NCBI RefSeq assembly: GCF_033115175.1
Contig: NC_084835.1
Coordinates: 24,819,858 to 24,883,857, forward strand
Source of the DNA: Lepus europaeus
Lineage: Eukaryota; Chordata; Mammalia; Lagomorpha; Leporidae
Length of the DNA stretch: 64,000 nucleotides
Direction: 5' to 3'
In this document: one piece after another, positions 1-10,300 of the stretch
How positions within the stretch are numbered: the stretch's first letter is position 1
Layout: each line of letters starts with the position of its first letter
Made by a program: the position numbers and the translations under genes
The notes under the pieces: model-generated
Databases searched by the model: none
What the model was told of the DNA's origin: nothing
Seen by the model: only the letters and a program-made list of their open reading frames with translations

Positions 1-464
1 GTCACCACTGATGTGTGTCACCATACAGCTCGCCCTGCTCTGGAGCAGCTCTGGGGTCAGGGACAAGGGCAGCTTGCTCACGACCCTCAACTGAACTCAG
101 CAGAGAGTCCTCAGGAAAACCTAGACTTCCTTTCCTGCCCACCCCTCAACTACCCACCACTCTGCCTGCATTGCATCAAGGTTATGTCAAGGTCATGAAA
201 TCCATGGAAGGAATTTCAGTGTAGCATCCAAGTTAAACTTGGGTACCAAAAATGACCGCTCCTGGATTCCCAAGGAGCTTTCCCTGCCCTTCCCTCAGCC
301 CCCAGGAGGCACAGCCTGCCTTGCCCACCTGTTCTCCGTGGCTGCTCTCCTGCCTGCCAGACAAGGAGCCCTGCTATCTCTCCAGTTGTCCATCTCCCAG
401 CACCTCGGCAATTCTAACAAGAATAACCTGCAGAAATCTGGGTGATCATCTGGAGTCGGGGGAG
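1..464. other. Intergenic sequence, no gene seen
   Basis: Unique-looking sequence of moderate GC content. Short open frames are present on both strands, but none has a recognisable domain, splice context or homologue that I know. By synteny this is the spacer between CACNA2D2, which lies beyond the left edge, and C3orf18. Confidence 0.6.
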
Positions 465-1080
465 TGAATTGGATCCCTACCTCACATCACGAAGCAAAAG
501 CCGATTCCAGTTGGTACGAGGACTAGAGGGACTAAAGACGGATGAAAAAAATTCCCAGCAGATGACAAGGGAGCTTTTACACAGGTTTGATGTGGTACAG
601 CCTTTATAAAGCACAACAAAAACCAGAAAAGCCATGGAGGAAAAAAATGGATGTGTCTGACTACATAAAAATCAAACATTTCCATGTGGAAAATATATCA
701 AAGTTTAAAGACAAGCAGTAAGCTGAAGGGGAAATTGCAAATTTCATAACATTTAAAGGGCTTCATAAGCCTTTTAAGGGAAGGAAAAGATCAACAATCC
801 CGTGGAAAAATGGGCCAAGCAGACAGGCACAGGCACAGGTCAGACAAAAGGAAACTCAATCATCGCAACCAGGCTCAACTCACTCCTCTAAGAGAGAAGC
901 AGATTAAACAGGCAAAGCTGAGAATGGTTGATGCGCTTGCATCATGCTGGTGACCATGGGGAAAGCAGAAACTCAGAGCTGCTTGTGAGAAAGTCAATTG
1001 TGCAGCCTGTACGAGGGCATTAGCAGTGAGAAGGGTGGTCCTATGTAGTCCCTTGGCCCCTCCCAGTCCATCCTCCACCC
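465..1080 (+). mobile_element. Old L1 (LINE-1) ORF2 3' fragment
   Basis: The text follows the degenerate 3' part of L1 ORF2. It includes the stretch corresponding to 'gactacataaaaat' about 200 nt in, then the block around 'caacaatcccgtggaaaaat' and 'gggccaagcagacaggcac', which mirrors the usual L1 wording of an A-rich block before a 'gggcaaa' motif. Frames are broken by many stops and indels, so it is an inactive fossil. Family assignment is from memory of L1M/HAL1 consensus wording; the exact subfamily cannot be fixed. Confidence 0.6.
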
Positions 1081-1190
1081 AATTTTTCTAAACCAGAGAT
1101 GGCCACATCCCTCCCTGTTCCAGACACTCTGCGGCTCCCTGCTGTGCACCAGATGGAGGTCAGATCCCCCACACAGCTTTTATTTTGCTC

Positions 1191-1530
1191 TTTTTAAAAT
1201 TTGTATGTATTCATTTATTTGAAAAGCAAAGAGATATAGAGAGGGAAAAAAGAGAAAGATCTCCTGTCCGCTGGTTTACTCCCCAAAAGCCCCCCAACAG
1301 CCAGGACTGGACCAGGAGGAAGCCAAGGACCAGGAGCTGGGAAGCCCACCCAGTTCTCCCACGTGGACGGCAGGACTCCACACACTTGAATCATTACCTG
1401 CTCCCCCCCCCCCCCCGCCCAGGGCACACGTTAGCAGGAAGCTACAATCGGGAGCAGAACAAGAACTGAAACGCAGACCCCCTGGTTTGGGGTACAGGCG
1501 TCCCAACTGGCATCTTTGCCGAATACCCCC
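1191..1530 (-). mobile_element. CSINE (lagomorph C repeat), old copy, minus orientation
   Basis: On the plus strand it begins with a T/A-rich tail complement followed by 'atttgaaaagcaaagaga', continues with 'ctggtttactccccaaa', and ends near 'caggcgtcccaactggcatc'. This is the reverse complement of the tRNA-derived CSINE order. It contains an internal poly-C run at about 1404-1419. Divergence is high, so it is an old insertion. Confidence 0.75.
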
Positions 1531-1544
1531 CAATTGGCTAAGTT

Positions 1545-1866
1545 TTCTAAAGATTTATTTATTTGAAAGGCTGAGTTACAGAGAGAGAGGGAAAGGGAGA
1601 GAGAGAGACAGAAGGCATCCATCTACTTGTTCACTCCCCAAACGACCACATTGGCTGGAGCTAGGCCAGACCAAAGCCAGTAGCTTCTTCTGGGTCTCCC
1701 ACATGGGTGCAGGGGCCCAAGGACTTGGGCCATCTTCTACTGCTCTCCTAGGCACATTAGTAGTGAGCTGGATTGGAAGTGGAGCAACCAGGACTTGAAC
1801 CAGCACCCTATGGAATGCTGCTGTTGCAGGCAGCAGCTTAACTCACCACAGCACGATGCCAGCCCC
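1545..1866 (-). mobile_element. CSINE, minus orientation
   Basis: Near-full-length copy. The A-tail complement 'aagatttatttatttgaaag' is followed by a GA-rich tract, 'tgttcactccccaaa', 'gacttgggccatcttctac', and the 5' end complement 'gatgccagcccc'. It sits directly after another minus-strand copy, so the two form a tandem pair. Confidence 0.85.
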
Positions 1867-1912
1867 AGCCCCAGCACCAGCCCCAGCCCCAGCCCCAGCC
1901 CCAGCCCCAGCC
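1861..1912 (+). repeat. (CCCAGC)n hexanucleotide simple repeat
   Basis: Eight or nine near-perfect copies of 'ccccag' immediately follow the CCAGCCC end of the adjacent SINE. They probably grew by slippage from that terminus. The unit is GC-rich, and copy number could vary between individuals. Confidence 0.9.
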
Positions 1913-2390
1913 ATCGGCTTTTGAGGGTCTGTTCCTGGCAGCCACACATTCTGTAAACTCTGACTTCTAACAAACCTCTGGTCTCAGCACAGTTCCCTCT
2001 GCCTGCACCCCTTCTCCCAACCCAGGGGCAGCCTCACAGGGCCTCCTTGTCCTGTCTGGCTACTGTGCTCCTGCCCTCACAGTGTCAGCCCTAGTGTAGT
2101 GCCTGCCCCAGGGCTGGGCTCTGCCAGAAGCCCACCCCACCCCAGTGCTCCTGGAATGCAGAATTTGGCCACATGGACAGAGGGAGGTTCCCAAGGCTCT
2201 TGGACTCTGAGACCCTCTGGGGGTCTCTGCTGCAGAACCCTGGGAGGCTGGACCAAAGCCAGCCAGGGAGGGCCCAGGGCACTGGTGCCTGGAGACCAAG
2301 GAGGAAGAGCTGTGGCTGTGTGGAGGCAGCAAGAAGCTGTGTTTGAAAAAACAACACTGCTGTCAGTGGCGGTGAAACAATATAACAAAT
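1913..2390. other. Unique intergenic sequence
   Basis: No repeat or coding signature recognised. GC-moderate sequence leads into the AT-rich block that follows. Confidence 0.5.
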
Positions 2391-2530
2391 ATGAGAAATA
2401 AACCTCGTTACCATGTAATGAGCTGCCTTATTAATGTGTTAAACTTGTAAGAAATGCTTAAGTGTTTAATTGGCACCTAATGAGGGTGCCAATTAGGGAT
2501 CATTATACATTTCTTTAAAAATCCTCATTG
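2391..2530. promoter_or_regulatory. AT-rich candidate enhancer with homeodomain-type sites and an inverted repeat
   Basis: A sharply bounded AT-rich island inside GC-rich DNA. It holds several TAAT cores (TTATTAATG, TTTAATTGG, CTAATGAG) and an inverted repeat at 2467-2495, with arms TAATTGGCACC and GGTGCCAATTA around a 7-nt loop. No repeat family was recognised. The composition and motif clustering resemble conserved noncoding enhancers, but conservation was not tested. Confidence 0.35.
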
Positions 2531-3144
2531 GCAGGGGGCATTTCAATCAATGCCACAGGGCTGGTTCCAGGGGACCCTGTCCTAGCAGCCCATCTGCCTC
2601 TGGAGCCCACAGCCAGGTCAGGGCCACTTGGGTTGCATCTGGCCCCAAACCCACCAGTACCAGGACTCAGTTTCCCCTCTGCACCCTGGTAATCAAAGTC
2701 TGAAAATGGACTTCTGAAACAGACTTCTGTGGGGCGGCTGCCCACTCCCCCCACTGGACGTGGCCTGTCCCAAGGCTTGGGAGTCTGGGGACGCACCGAG
2801 GACCAAGGAGCCTGGGCGGGCAGGTGTTTCCAGAGGCTGAGTGAAGGCCTGGCTGGGCTGAGGTGCTGTGCAGGTGCAAAGCTCTTGGGGCTGGAGAAAG
2901 GCTGGGAGGCTGTGCTGCAATGCATCCTGGGATACTCTCGGGGTCTCCCAGAGGCAGATCTGGGTCTCTGTCGGCTAAATCCCCTCCTGGCCACCCTGCC
3001 AAGTAGCCCTGGTGTGCCCAGCACCGTTAGTGATGGGACTCTGGGTAGATTTGGGTCCCTCCCTCGGAGTCAGCCCCCTTCCCAGGGAGCAGAAAGCCAA
3101 GCAGGTGTTTTTCCAGGCCAGGCCAGAAGAGGCACGTCCGGAGC

Positions 3145-3200
3145 AGCAGGAACATGATTAATCACCAAACTAATTGCCAAATTAATCACCTGGGTAACTG
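3145..3200. promoter_or_regulatory. AT-rich motif cluster with repeated ATTAATCACC
   Basis: The decamer ATTAATCACC occurs at 3157-3166 and again at 3181-3190, with CTAATTGCC between them, all in GC-rich surroundings. The motif vocabulary overlaps that of the AT-rich block 650 bp to the left. A homeodomain or composite binding site is possible but unproven. Confidence 0.3.
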
Positions 3201-5590
3201 CCAGAGCGCTGGGAGGGGAGCAGCAAGGGAGGCTGCCGCCCACCATGGGCTGAGCCCAGGCATGGGACCCTGGCACGGGCACGGGGCAAGAGGGCAGAGG
3301 CAGGAGGCTGGCTCTGCCCGAGCAGATGGCTTGGGTCCAAGGGAGGCAGCAGGCTGAGGGCCCTGGAGGCCAGACTGGGGCCTTCTGGAGTGTTCCACAG
3401 AAGCCTTGCAGGCCGTGAGTGGAGGGATGTGGGGGCAGTGGCAAGTAGGGCATGGTGGGGAGGCCCAGGAAAAGGCAGCAGGTGGTCCTTACGGTCATGG
3501 GGGCATGGCAGTGACCAGCCTGGGGGCTGGGGGTTGGGGCAAAGCCCTGGTTTCTGGCTTGGAGACTGAGAGGGCAGTGGGTGCCCCTGAATCAGCAGAG
3601 AATGAGGGCAAGAGACCGACCCCTCTCCTGCTGCCTGGGCCCTGAGCCTTCTTTGGGTGCTGCGCTAGGAGTGACTGGGAAGCAGCCGGAGAGTCTGCCA
3701 TCCACGGGCTTTCAGAAGTCACAGGAAGCTGAGGGACCCCACCCTTCTCAGTGGAAAAACCTCCCCTGGCCTTGTGCTGCAAGGCTGCAGCTGGGAGCCA
3801 GATCAGAGGGCTCAGGCCCCGCCCAGCCTTCTCCCCTGCTCCAGCTGTCCTCACTCCTCCCTCCCAGATGGGATCCCAGCACCTGGACTCCATGTCCAGG
3901 AGGCAGAGGTCCGGCCAGGTTTGGAGCAGGGGACTGTCTCGTGGCTCTGACAATGGACGATTCTGCTGGGCAGCGGCAACTTGAGAAGTCAGGCCACTGG
4001 GGAGGGTAAGAGCAGAGGCTGAGCCAGGAGGTGTGGCCTGGAACCAGGCAGAGCGGGGACCCTGTGTGCCCGGGGTTGCCTGAGGCTGAGTCTGCATGGC
4101 TCCAAGTCCCCCTGCTGAGGCCCCGTGCCCCTGGGTCACCCTTTCGAAGTTTACTGTGTGGCTTATTTTGCAGGCATCAGCCTGGTGTTCCTGCTTGTCA
4201 GACACTGTTCTGGGCCCTAGAAATAGGGGCTCTTTTAAACGCTTAAGTAGGGAACACCTGCCCCACGTGGCAGGTGAGGAAGCTGAGGCGAGAGGTTCGG
4301 AGACTTGCCTGGGGCTGCAGGGTGGCTGATACGGGGCCTCGAGTGCTGGGGGCGCTCGAGAAAGCCCACTTGCCCCGGAGTCCTTGGGCAGGGGTCTCTG
4401 GAACAACTGGCACGGCACCTCTGACCAGCAACACTGACCGGCTGTTGTCCCGCCTCAGACAGAACGTGGGGCCAGCCCCACCCCCCAACCCCCGCCCTCC
4501 CCCCCCCCCCCCCGCCGCACTTGACCACTAGTGATCCCAGCAGGAGCTGCGTGTTTCCTGCTGTCCGCCTTGTTGGAGGTGATGAGTGGGGAGGAGGTAG
4601 CTCAGCTCCCGCCCTCCCCAGTGGGCCTGGCTGTGGAGACAGCAAATACCCTGCCTCACTTGTTCACGGTAGGGATGCAGCATCCCAAAGGAGGCGGCCC
4701 TCAGAGACGCAGGAGTAGACCCAGAGTCCAGGCCCTACCTCCACGAGGGATGCAGGCATAACCCAGACACATCAGACCTGGCCTTGGAGCCCAGCAGAGC
4801 TGAGTTCAAATCATGTGAGACTAATCACCGAGCCTTACTGAGCCTTGGCTCCTGGTGACAGTCTCACGAGGGCTCAGTGGAAGGAAGCTGCCTCCCAGCG
4901 GGGTGGGGAAGGAGGTGGCAGTGAGCAGTTGCCCATCCTTCTGGGCCGATGCCCTGGGTGGGCACTGAAAGGCAAGGACGAGACTGGCATTTACAGTAGG
5001 GGTCCCAGGTGGGCAGAGGTGTGCAGCGAGAGGGGCCCTGTATGGGGCTGGGGGATCCAGCCAACTCTGTGACCACCCAGGGATGTGTGGTCCTCCACCC
5101 GGGGGAGCCTGCCAGGAGTCAGTGCTGACAGGGACAGCAGGAGGCAGCTTGGTGGGGTCTCTTGGGGCCCAGTCCCCGTAACAACCTTAGTGACCCCAAC
5201 AGGCACCTGCCATGCCCCAACCGCCCACCCACCATGGCTGCTGCATAAACTGGCTAGGCCTTGGGGGCTGCTCTTTGACCCCCACAGAGAGAGGCCATCC
5301 ACATCCCAGGGGGGGCCCACAGAGCAGCTTCCCATGGCCCAGCGCGGGTAGGGGCCTCAGGGGCCCTGTCCACGTTCCCAGAAGCCAGCCTCCATGACTG
5401 CAGCACAATGACAGCATGTGTTTAGTGAAGGCTCTCCAAGAGCTTTGAATATGGCAGCTTGCTATGCTTTGAAAAGGGTGTGGCTCCCGCCAGACTGCTG
5501 GGACCACCCGATCGGGGACTGTGAGCTGAAGCAAACCTCTTCCTTCCTAAGAGGCTCGTCCTGGTGTCTTGGTTAAAACGACAGCAGGTG
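3200..5590. other. Unique GC-rich intergenic sequence
   Basis: No gene recognised. It contains a poly-C tract at about 4498-4513 and a probable MIR remnant near 4.2 kb. The long minus-strand open frame around 3495-4418 has no domain, and GC-rich composition alone explains its length. Confidence 0.5.
4165..4345 (-). repeat. Probable MIR remnant, minus orientation
   Basis: Contains the reverse-complement MIR signature: 'cagacactgttctgggccct', then a TTTAA block, then 'gtgaggaagctgaggc' and 'gacttgcctggg'. Diverged. Confidence 0.45.
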
Positions 5591-5923
5591 GGGGCCGGTA
5601 CCTGGCATAGTAGCTCAAGCATCTGCTTACAGTGCCGGCATCTCATGTGGGCGCAAGTTCCAGTCCTGGCTGCTTCTCTTCCAATCCAGCTCTCTGCTAT
5701 GGCCTGGGAAAGCAGTAGAAGAGGGCCCAGTGCCTGGGCCCCTGCGCCCGCGTGGGAGACCCAGAAGAAGCTTCTGGCTTCTGGCTTCAGGCTGGCCCAG
5801 CTGTGGCCTTTGAGGCCATTTGGGGAGTGAACCAGCAGGTGAAGACCTCTCTCTCTGTCTCTCCTTCTCTCTGTCCGTAACTCTACCTCTCAGATAAATA
5901 AATAAATCTTAAAACAGAAAAAA
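5591..5923 (+). mobile_element. CSINE, full-length, plus orientation
   Basis: Begins with 'ggggccggtacctggc'. It continues through 'gtgccggcatctcatgtggg', 'tccagctctctgctatggcc' and the pyrimidine tract, and ends in 'aaataaataaatctt' plus an A tail. The order is the sense orientation of the family. Confidence 0.88.
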
Positions 5924-5954
5924 GCAAGTGAACACCCAGCTCAGTTAATTCTCA

Positions 5955-6050
5955 TCTGTTCCATCCTCCCTTCAATAAGGAACCTTGAACACCTACTATG
6001 TGCCAGGTTCCATTTTGGAGGCTCAGGCCACCGCGGTGAGCTGACTCCCG
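5955..6050 (-). repeat. Probable MIR/L2 remnant
   Basis: Holds 'gaacacctactatgtgccag', the characteristic phrase at the 3' end of MIR elements in reverse complement. It is short and diverged. Confidence 0.45.
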
Positions 6051-6099
6051 TACTCAGCTCATACCGGACCTGCTTCTTGTAGGAGGAAGCAAACAACTC

Positions 6100-7350
6100 C
6101 AGTGCAGGAGCCGCTCAGAACCCCCAGACTCGCAGAAAGAAAAGTCTCAAAGCCAAATTGCCTTCCAGGCCCCCGTCGCTCACCCGCCAGGCACACCCAC
6201 CCAATAATCTGGGCCGGCACCGCCATCTGGTGGTCACAGTGGGAATGGCTCCAAAGCGCCAAAGTCTGGCAAAGGAACTTAAGTCCACCGTACCTGGCTG
6301 GGAGAGACCTCTTATAGGGGGCTGGGAACAGGCCTTCTGGGCTCCTTTGGAGGGAGTGTGGGTGGGTGTGGTCTCCCTGGGGGCATCGCAGAGCCGCACC
6401 CCACCAGCGCCAAAGGAGGAAGACAGGCGGTCCGTTTGCAGGGCTCACCTGGTGAGCGCTAGGCCGGCCTCCCGTACCCCTTGCTCCCTGCCCCGAAACG
6501 TCGCCGTCACTTACATCAAATCCAGCGCAGGGCCCTGCCCCCCGGTCAGGGGAGACGGCTCCCCTTCTGAAGTCTCCTGTCCCCTCAGCCGGTGAGGGAG
6601 GAGGTGTTGCTGCCGTGGGTGCTGCTGTCACTCCCGTGGCCGGGCCCCGTCGGGGCGCCGACTGGAAAAGTTGGGACGGTTTGAAGAGAATGAGTCGGGG
6701 GGCCGGAGCTCCAGCATCAGGGAAGTCTTCCCTTCCTTGAGTCTTGGGAGGGAGCCCCAGGGTTAAACAGCCGGCGGTTCTGGGCCTGGGTCCCCCCAGC
6801 TGGAACAAGGAGGCACGAGGGGCGCCCACTCTGGGTTGTTGGGGCGGGAAATGGACCCCGGTTCTGCCTGTGAGCGCCCGAGGAGGTTCACACGCGCTTG
6901 TCCGGCCGCGCGTCCGACGGTCCCAGGGATTTATGGCCGGGACCCCCGCTCCTTCTTCGCCAGCCTTCGGAGCGTCCTGGTGTCGCCTCCTGGTGGAGCT
7001 CCTGCTGATTCCTTGATCTCTCCCAGCTGCTGTTCTCCGTCTCCTCGTCGCCTCGGGAACTGGGCCTCAGGGAGCTCTGGCCAGGGCCGGGCTTGTCCAC
7101 ACCGTTGGCGCTGGGGCCTTCAGGAGAGGCCGGGGCGAGGGTGAGGCGGGTTCGGCGCCGGCGCGCAGGTCAGGAGAGAGCAGCGCCAGCACCTGGGGGC
7201 GGCTGCGCCTTTCCACTTGAACCTCAGGCCCCTCGCTCCTCTCACCTCGTCCGGGTCCCGCCAGGTGAGCCCCCACCTCAGGCCTGTGTGGGGGCTGCTG
7301 TCCACACCGCGTCGGGGAGCGCCTGAGTGCAGCGGAGAACCCCTGGGCCG
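6100..7350. promoter_or_regulatory. Orphan CpG-rich region with no recognised gene
   Basis: CpG dinucleotides are much denser here than in the flanking kilobases, for example around 6470-6670, 6890-6960 and 7085-7320. A CTCF consensus lies at the left edge and a good plus-strand splice donor (CAG|GTGAGC) near 7263. I see no coding sequence of CACNA2D2 or C3orf18. It may be an unannotated promoter, a distal enhancer or a noncoding RNA start. Ancient CpG retention is the dull alternative. Confidence 0.4.
6222..6233 (-). promoter_or_regulatory. CTCF-type motif
   Basis: The plus strand reads GCCATCTGGTGG. Its reverse complement CCACCAGATGGC fits the CTCF core CCASYAGRKGGC at every position. The forward orientation of the motif is therefore on the minus strand. 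Binding is not shown by sequence alone. Confidence 0.5.
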
Positions 7351-10300
7351 CCAGACTGGTGACCTGGCTAGGGGCAGCAGTGCCAGGAGCAGCCAGCGGG
7401 TGGCAGCATGGGCTGGCGTTGGAGGCCGGTAGGCAGGAGAGCCAAGGGGGCCCCATGCGGCAACAGCTCCTCTGTCCCTGGGGCTTGTCTGAGGCTCCTT
7501 CCCAGAGCGGTGGAGAAGGGCCCAGCCCCTGGCTCTGAGCCCCATGACTCTAGGTGGCTTCCAGAGGGGCCACTGAGGTAAAGCGGGATGCAGCAGGTTG
7601 TACCAGTCACAGATGACGGTAACTGGGACCAGGTTCTGGCCCTCCGTGTAGTCCAAGACCCATCCTGCACTCTCCCGCAAGGGTGCCTGTGGATGGTGTT
7701 CCACGGCCCGGCTCTCCCCGCACGAGCCAATGCACGTCTCTGGCTTGTGGCGTGCGCTCAACACATCACACTCCTGTGATTACTCTGATCTTGTCGTTAT
7801 CACCCCAAGCCCTTTACAACTCTCCCACAATCCCAGCAAGTGGAACCCAGCTGCCCTAGCCCAGGCCCGGATCTCTAGGCCTCCAATAGAAGAGCACCCA
7901 GAGCCAGGTGCACAGGAAAGGCTAGGTAGGCCCAAGCTCTCATTTGCTGTCTGACCAGTGACCGGAGGACAGGGGCCTGTGAGCCCCACTGGCTGAGGCA
8001 TCTGCTGTCCCCTAAATGCAATGGGAGGGATACAACCCACCTTTAGCCACTGTGGGCATCCAAGATGGTGCAGCTGAGTCCTGACCTGGAGCCTGGCTCC
8101 GGGTCCACACAGACAAACCTGTGGTGTGCAACTCCTGCTGCAGGGGCTCGGGAAGGGCTAGGGACACCCAGGGCGGGTGGGGGCAGCTGAGCAGCCAGCT
8201 CTGCACCCCTGTGCTTGTCCTGGCCCACACAGAGGCCTTGCCCACTGACTTGTCAGTGAGCGGAGCATGTGGGCCCGGCCAGTCTGGAGACACTGGCCAG
8301 GGGTGGGGAGGACGCAGCTGCCCTGACCGGCTGAGTGCCCACTGCCCATGGGAAAGCCCCCAGCTGCAGGAGGCTCAAGACATCCACCTAGGCCGCAGGA
8401 CAGTGCCAGTAGCTCCAGCCATGGAGGAGGCTCAGTGGAGCAGGTGCAGGAAGAGGTCCAGGTAGAGACACACAGACTGGCTCGGGGTGGAGAGAGAAGG
8501 TGGGAGAGTGCCCCTGGCAGTGGAGTGGGGCACAGGACCCCTTTGCAACATGAGCTCATGCTCTGGGTGGGGGCTGGTCTAGCTGGGTAGGTAAAATTCA
8601 CACGTGGAAGAGTTGGCTCTAGGGGAGGGCCCACACCTGTGTCCCCTCCAAGTGGGAAAGCCAATTAACATCCGCTGTGCCTACCTGACTTGGTCAGGGC
8701 CGGGGAGCAGACTCGCTGTCTGTTTCTGCCCAGCCAGTGCCACTACTGGCTGGGGACACGGAAGGGGCATCGAGCCACCTCACAGGCCAGAGAGCGGGAG
8801 GCAGACAGAGCTGGACTGAGCCCTCCAGCCAGCTGCCACCTCACTGGCCATACATGTCCAGGAGCGAGACTTGGGGAACCGCAGTCAGCAGGAAACCATG
8901 GGGGGCTTGTGGGCCCCGAGATCAGGTGAGCAGTGAGCAGGGGTGGCCTCTGCTACTTGCTGCAGGGGGAGTCTGGCTTGCTCTGTGCCTCTCCCTCCCC
9001 ATTTGGACTGGGGGTGGGGGTCCTGTCTTCCATAGGCGTCCCCACGAGCAAGGCTGCCTGTCAGAAAGTGGCCTGGGTGGGGCGAGGCTGTGAATCACTT
9101 TTCAGGGTGCAGCTGTGCACTGGGAGCCAGCCCAGCTGTGCCCTCCCGACCCTGCCATCCCTGCCTCCCAGCTGTGTGACCCCAGGCTAGGCCCACTGCC
9201 TCTCTGAGCCACCCTGTGCTTTCTCTGTCTGATGTTTGTCACGGGGATTACATGAGATGGTGGGAGGCTGCCACCCCCTGACCTGCAACCCTGGCCCTGG
9301 TGAGTCAGGCAGAAAGGGGAGGCAGCTGGTACCTTCCCCTCTGCCTCTTCCAGGCAGCCTTCCCTGGCTGGAACTCTTTGAGCTATTCTGAGCCTGGGGT
9401 CTGGGTAGCCCAAGAAGAGAAGGATGCCAGATCTCAGCATTATACTCTAAATACTCGGGCTGCAGGCCACAGCCCAGCGGGACTGATGGGACAGGGGTGG
9501 GGGCAACAAGAGGTCCAGTTGAGGGGAACCCAGCCTTCGACATGACTGCCGCCAGGACTCGATCCCTGGGGATGCCCAGGATTCTGTCTTCGGTGGGCAG
9601 GATGTGAGGGGGGCTGGCTGGGGTGTGGTGAGGTCAGACCTGAAGCCCTGGCACTGCCTTCAGCCTCACCAGCGCTGTCCGATGTGGAGGAGAAAGGTGC
9701 AGATGCGTCCCTGGCCCTGGCAAGGACTGGCACTGGTAGAGGCAGCCGGTGTCTGACCTGCAGAGCCTCCAGTCCCGGTCTGGGCCTGGCCAAGGCTGCA
9801 GTATGGAATCCTGAGCCTGAGACCATGCAGCAAGGTGCCCAGGGCCTCGGCGAAGCCTTGCCCAGGGATACAGGTCGTGGGGCTCTGCTCCCTCCAGAAG
9901 ACAAGAGGGCTCCAGGCCTCTGACCGAGCTCTCTGCCACCCACCAGGCTAGGTCTCAGCCCCGGCCATGCCCTCAATGACCCAGGAACTGGCCTATCCAC
10001 GTCTCTCCCCGCCCCTTGGCGAATGTCAGCTGCTGTCACCTTTTAGGCCACGGTGGACACTGTGTGGGCCCGCCGTAGCTCTCAGGAGCTCCTCTGGTGC
10101 CAAGAAGTTCACAAGTCAGGGGCCTCTGAGAAGCTTACAGGACTCTCGGGGTCAACAGTGGTTTCGGCCACTTCACCCCAGCACCCAGCGACTTCGCGCT
10201 ATGTGACTCTCACTTGGCTTCCATATTAAAGGTGGCTCCCTGGATTCTGTCCTAAATGTCAGTATGCAGCCCACCCATTAGAGCTGACCTGGCTCATCGT

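Noticed and set aside
1861-1912. CRISPR-like or minisatellite array
   Set aside because: The repeats are a contiguous hexamer with no spacers: a simple repeat extending from a SINE end.
3495-4418. 307-codon open frame on the minus strand
   Set aside because: Composition is low-complexity Pro/Ser/Ala/Gly with no domain, and it overlaps a likely MIR. GC-rich DNA with few AT-rich stop codons explains the length.
6059-6829. 256-codon minus-strand open frame in the orphan CpG island
   Set aside because: No match to CACNA2D2, C3orf18 or another known protein. The frame tracks the high GC content rather than coding periodicity that I can see.
7120-7764. Possible first exon of CACNA2D2 in the CpG island
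   Set aside because: The CACNA2D2 N-terminal signal peptide and the conserved segment after it are absent. In human the gene's 5' end lies tens of kilobases further left.
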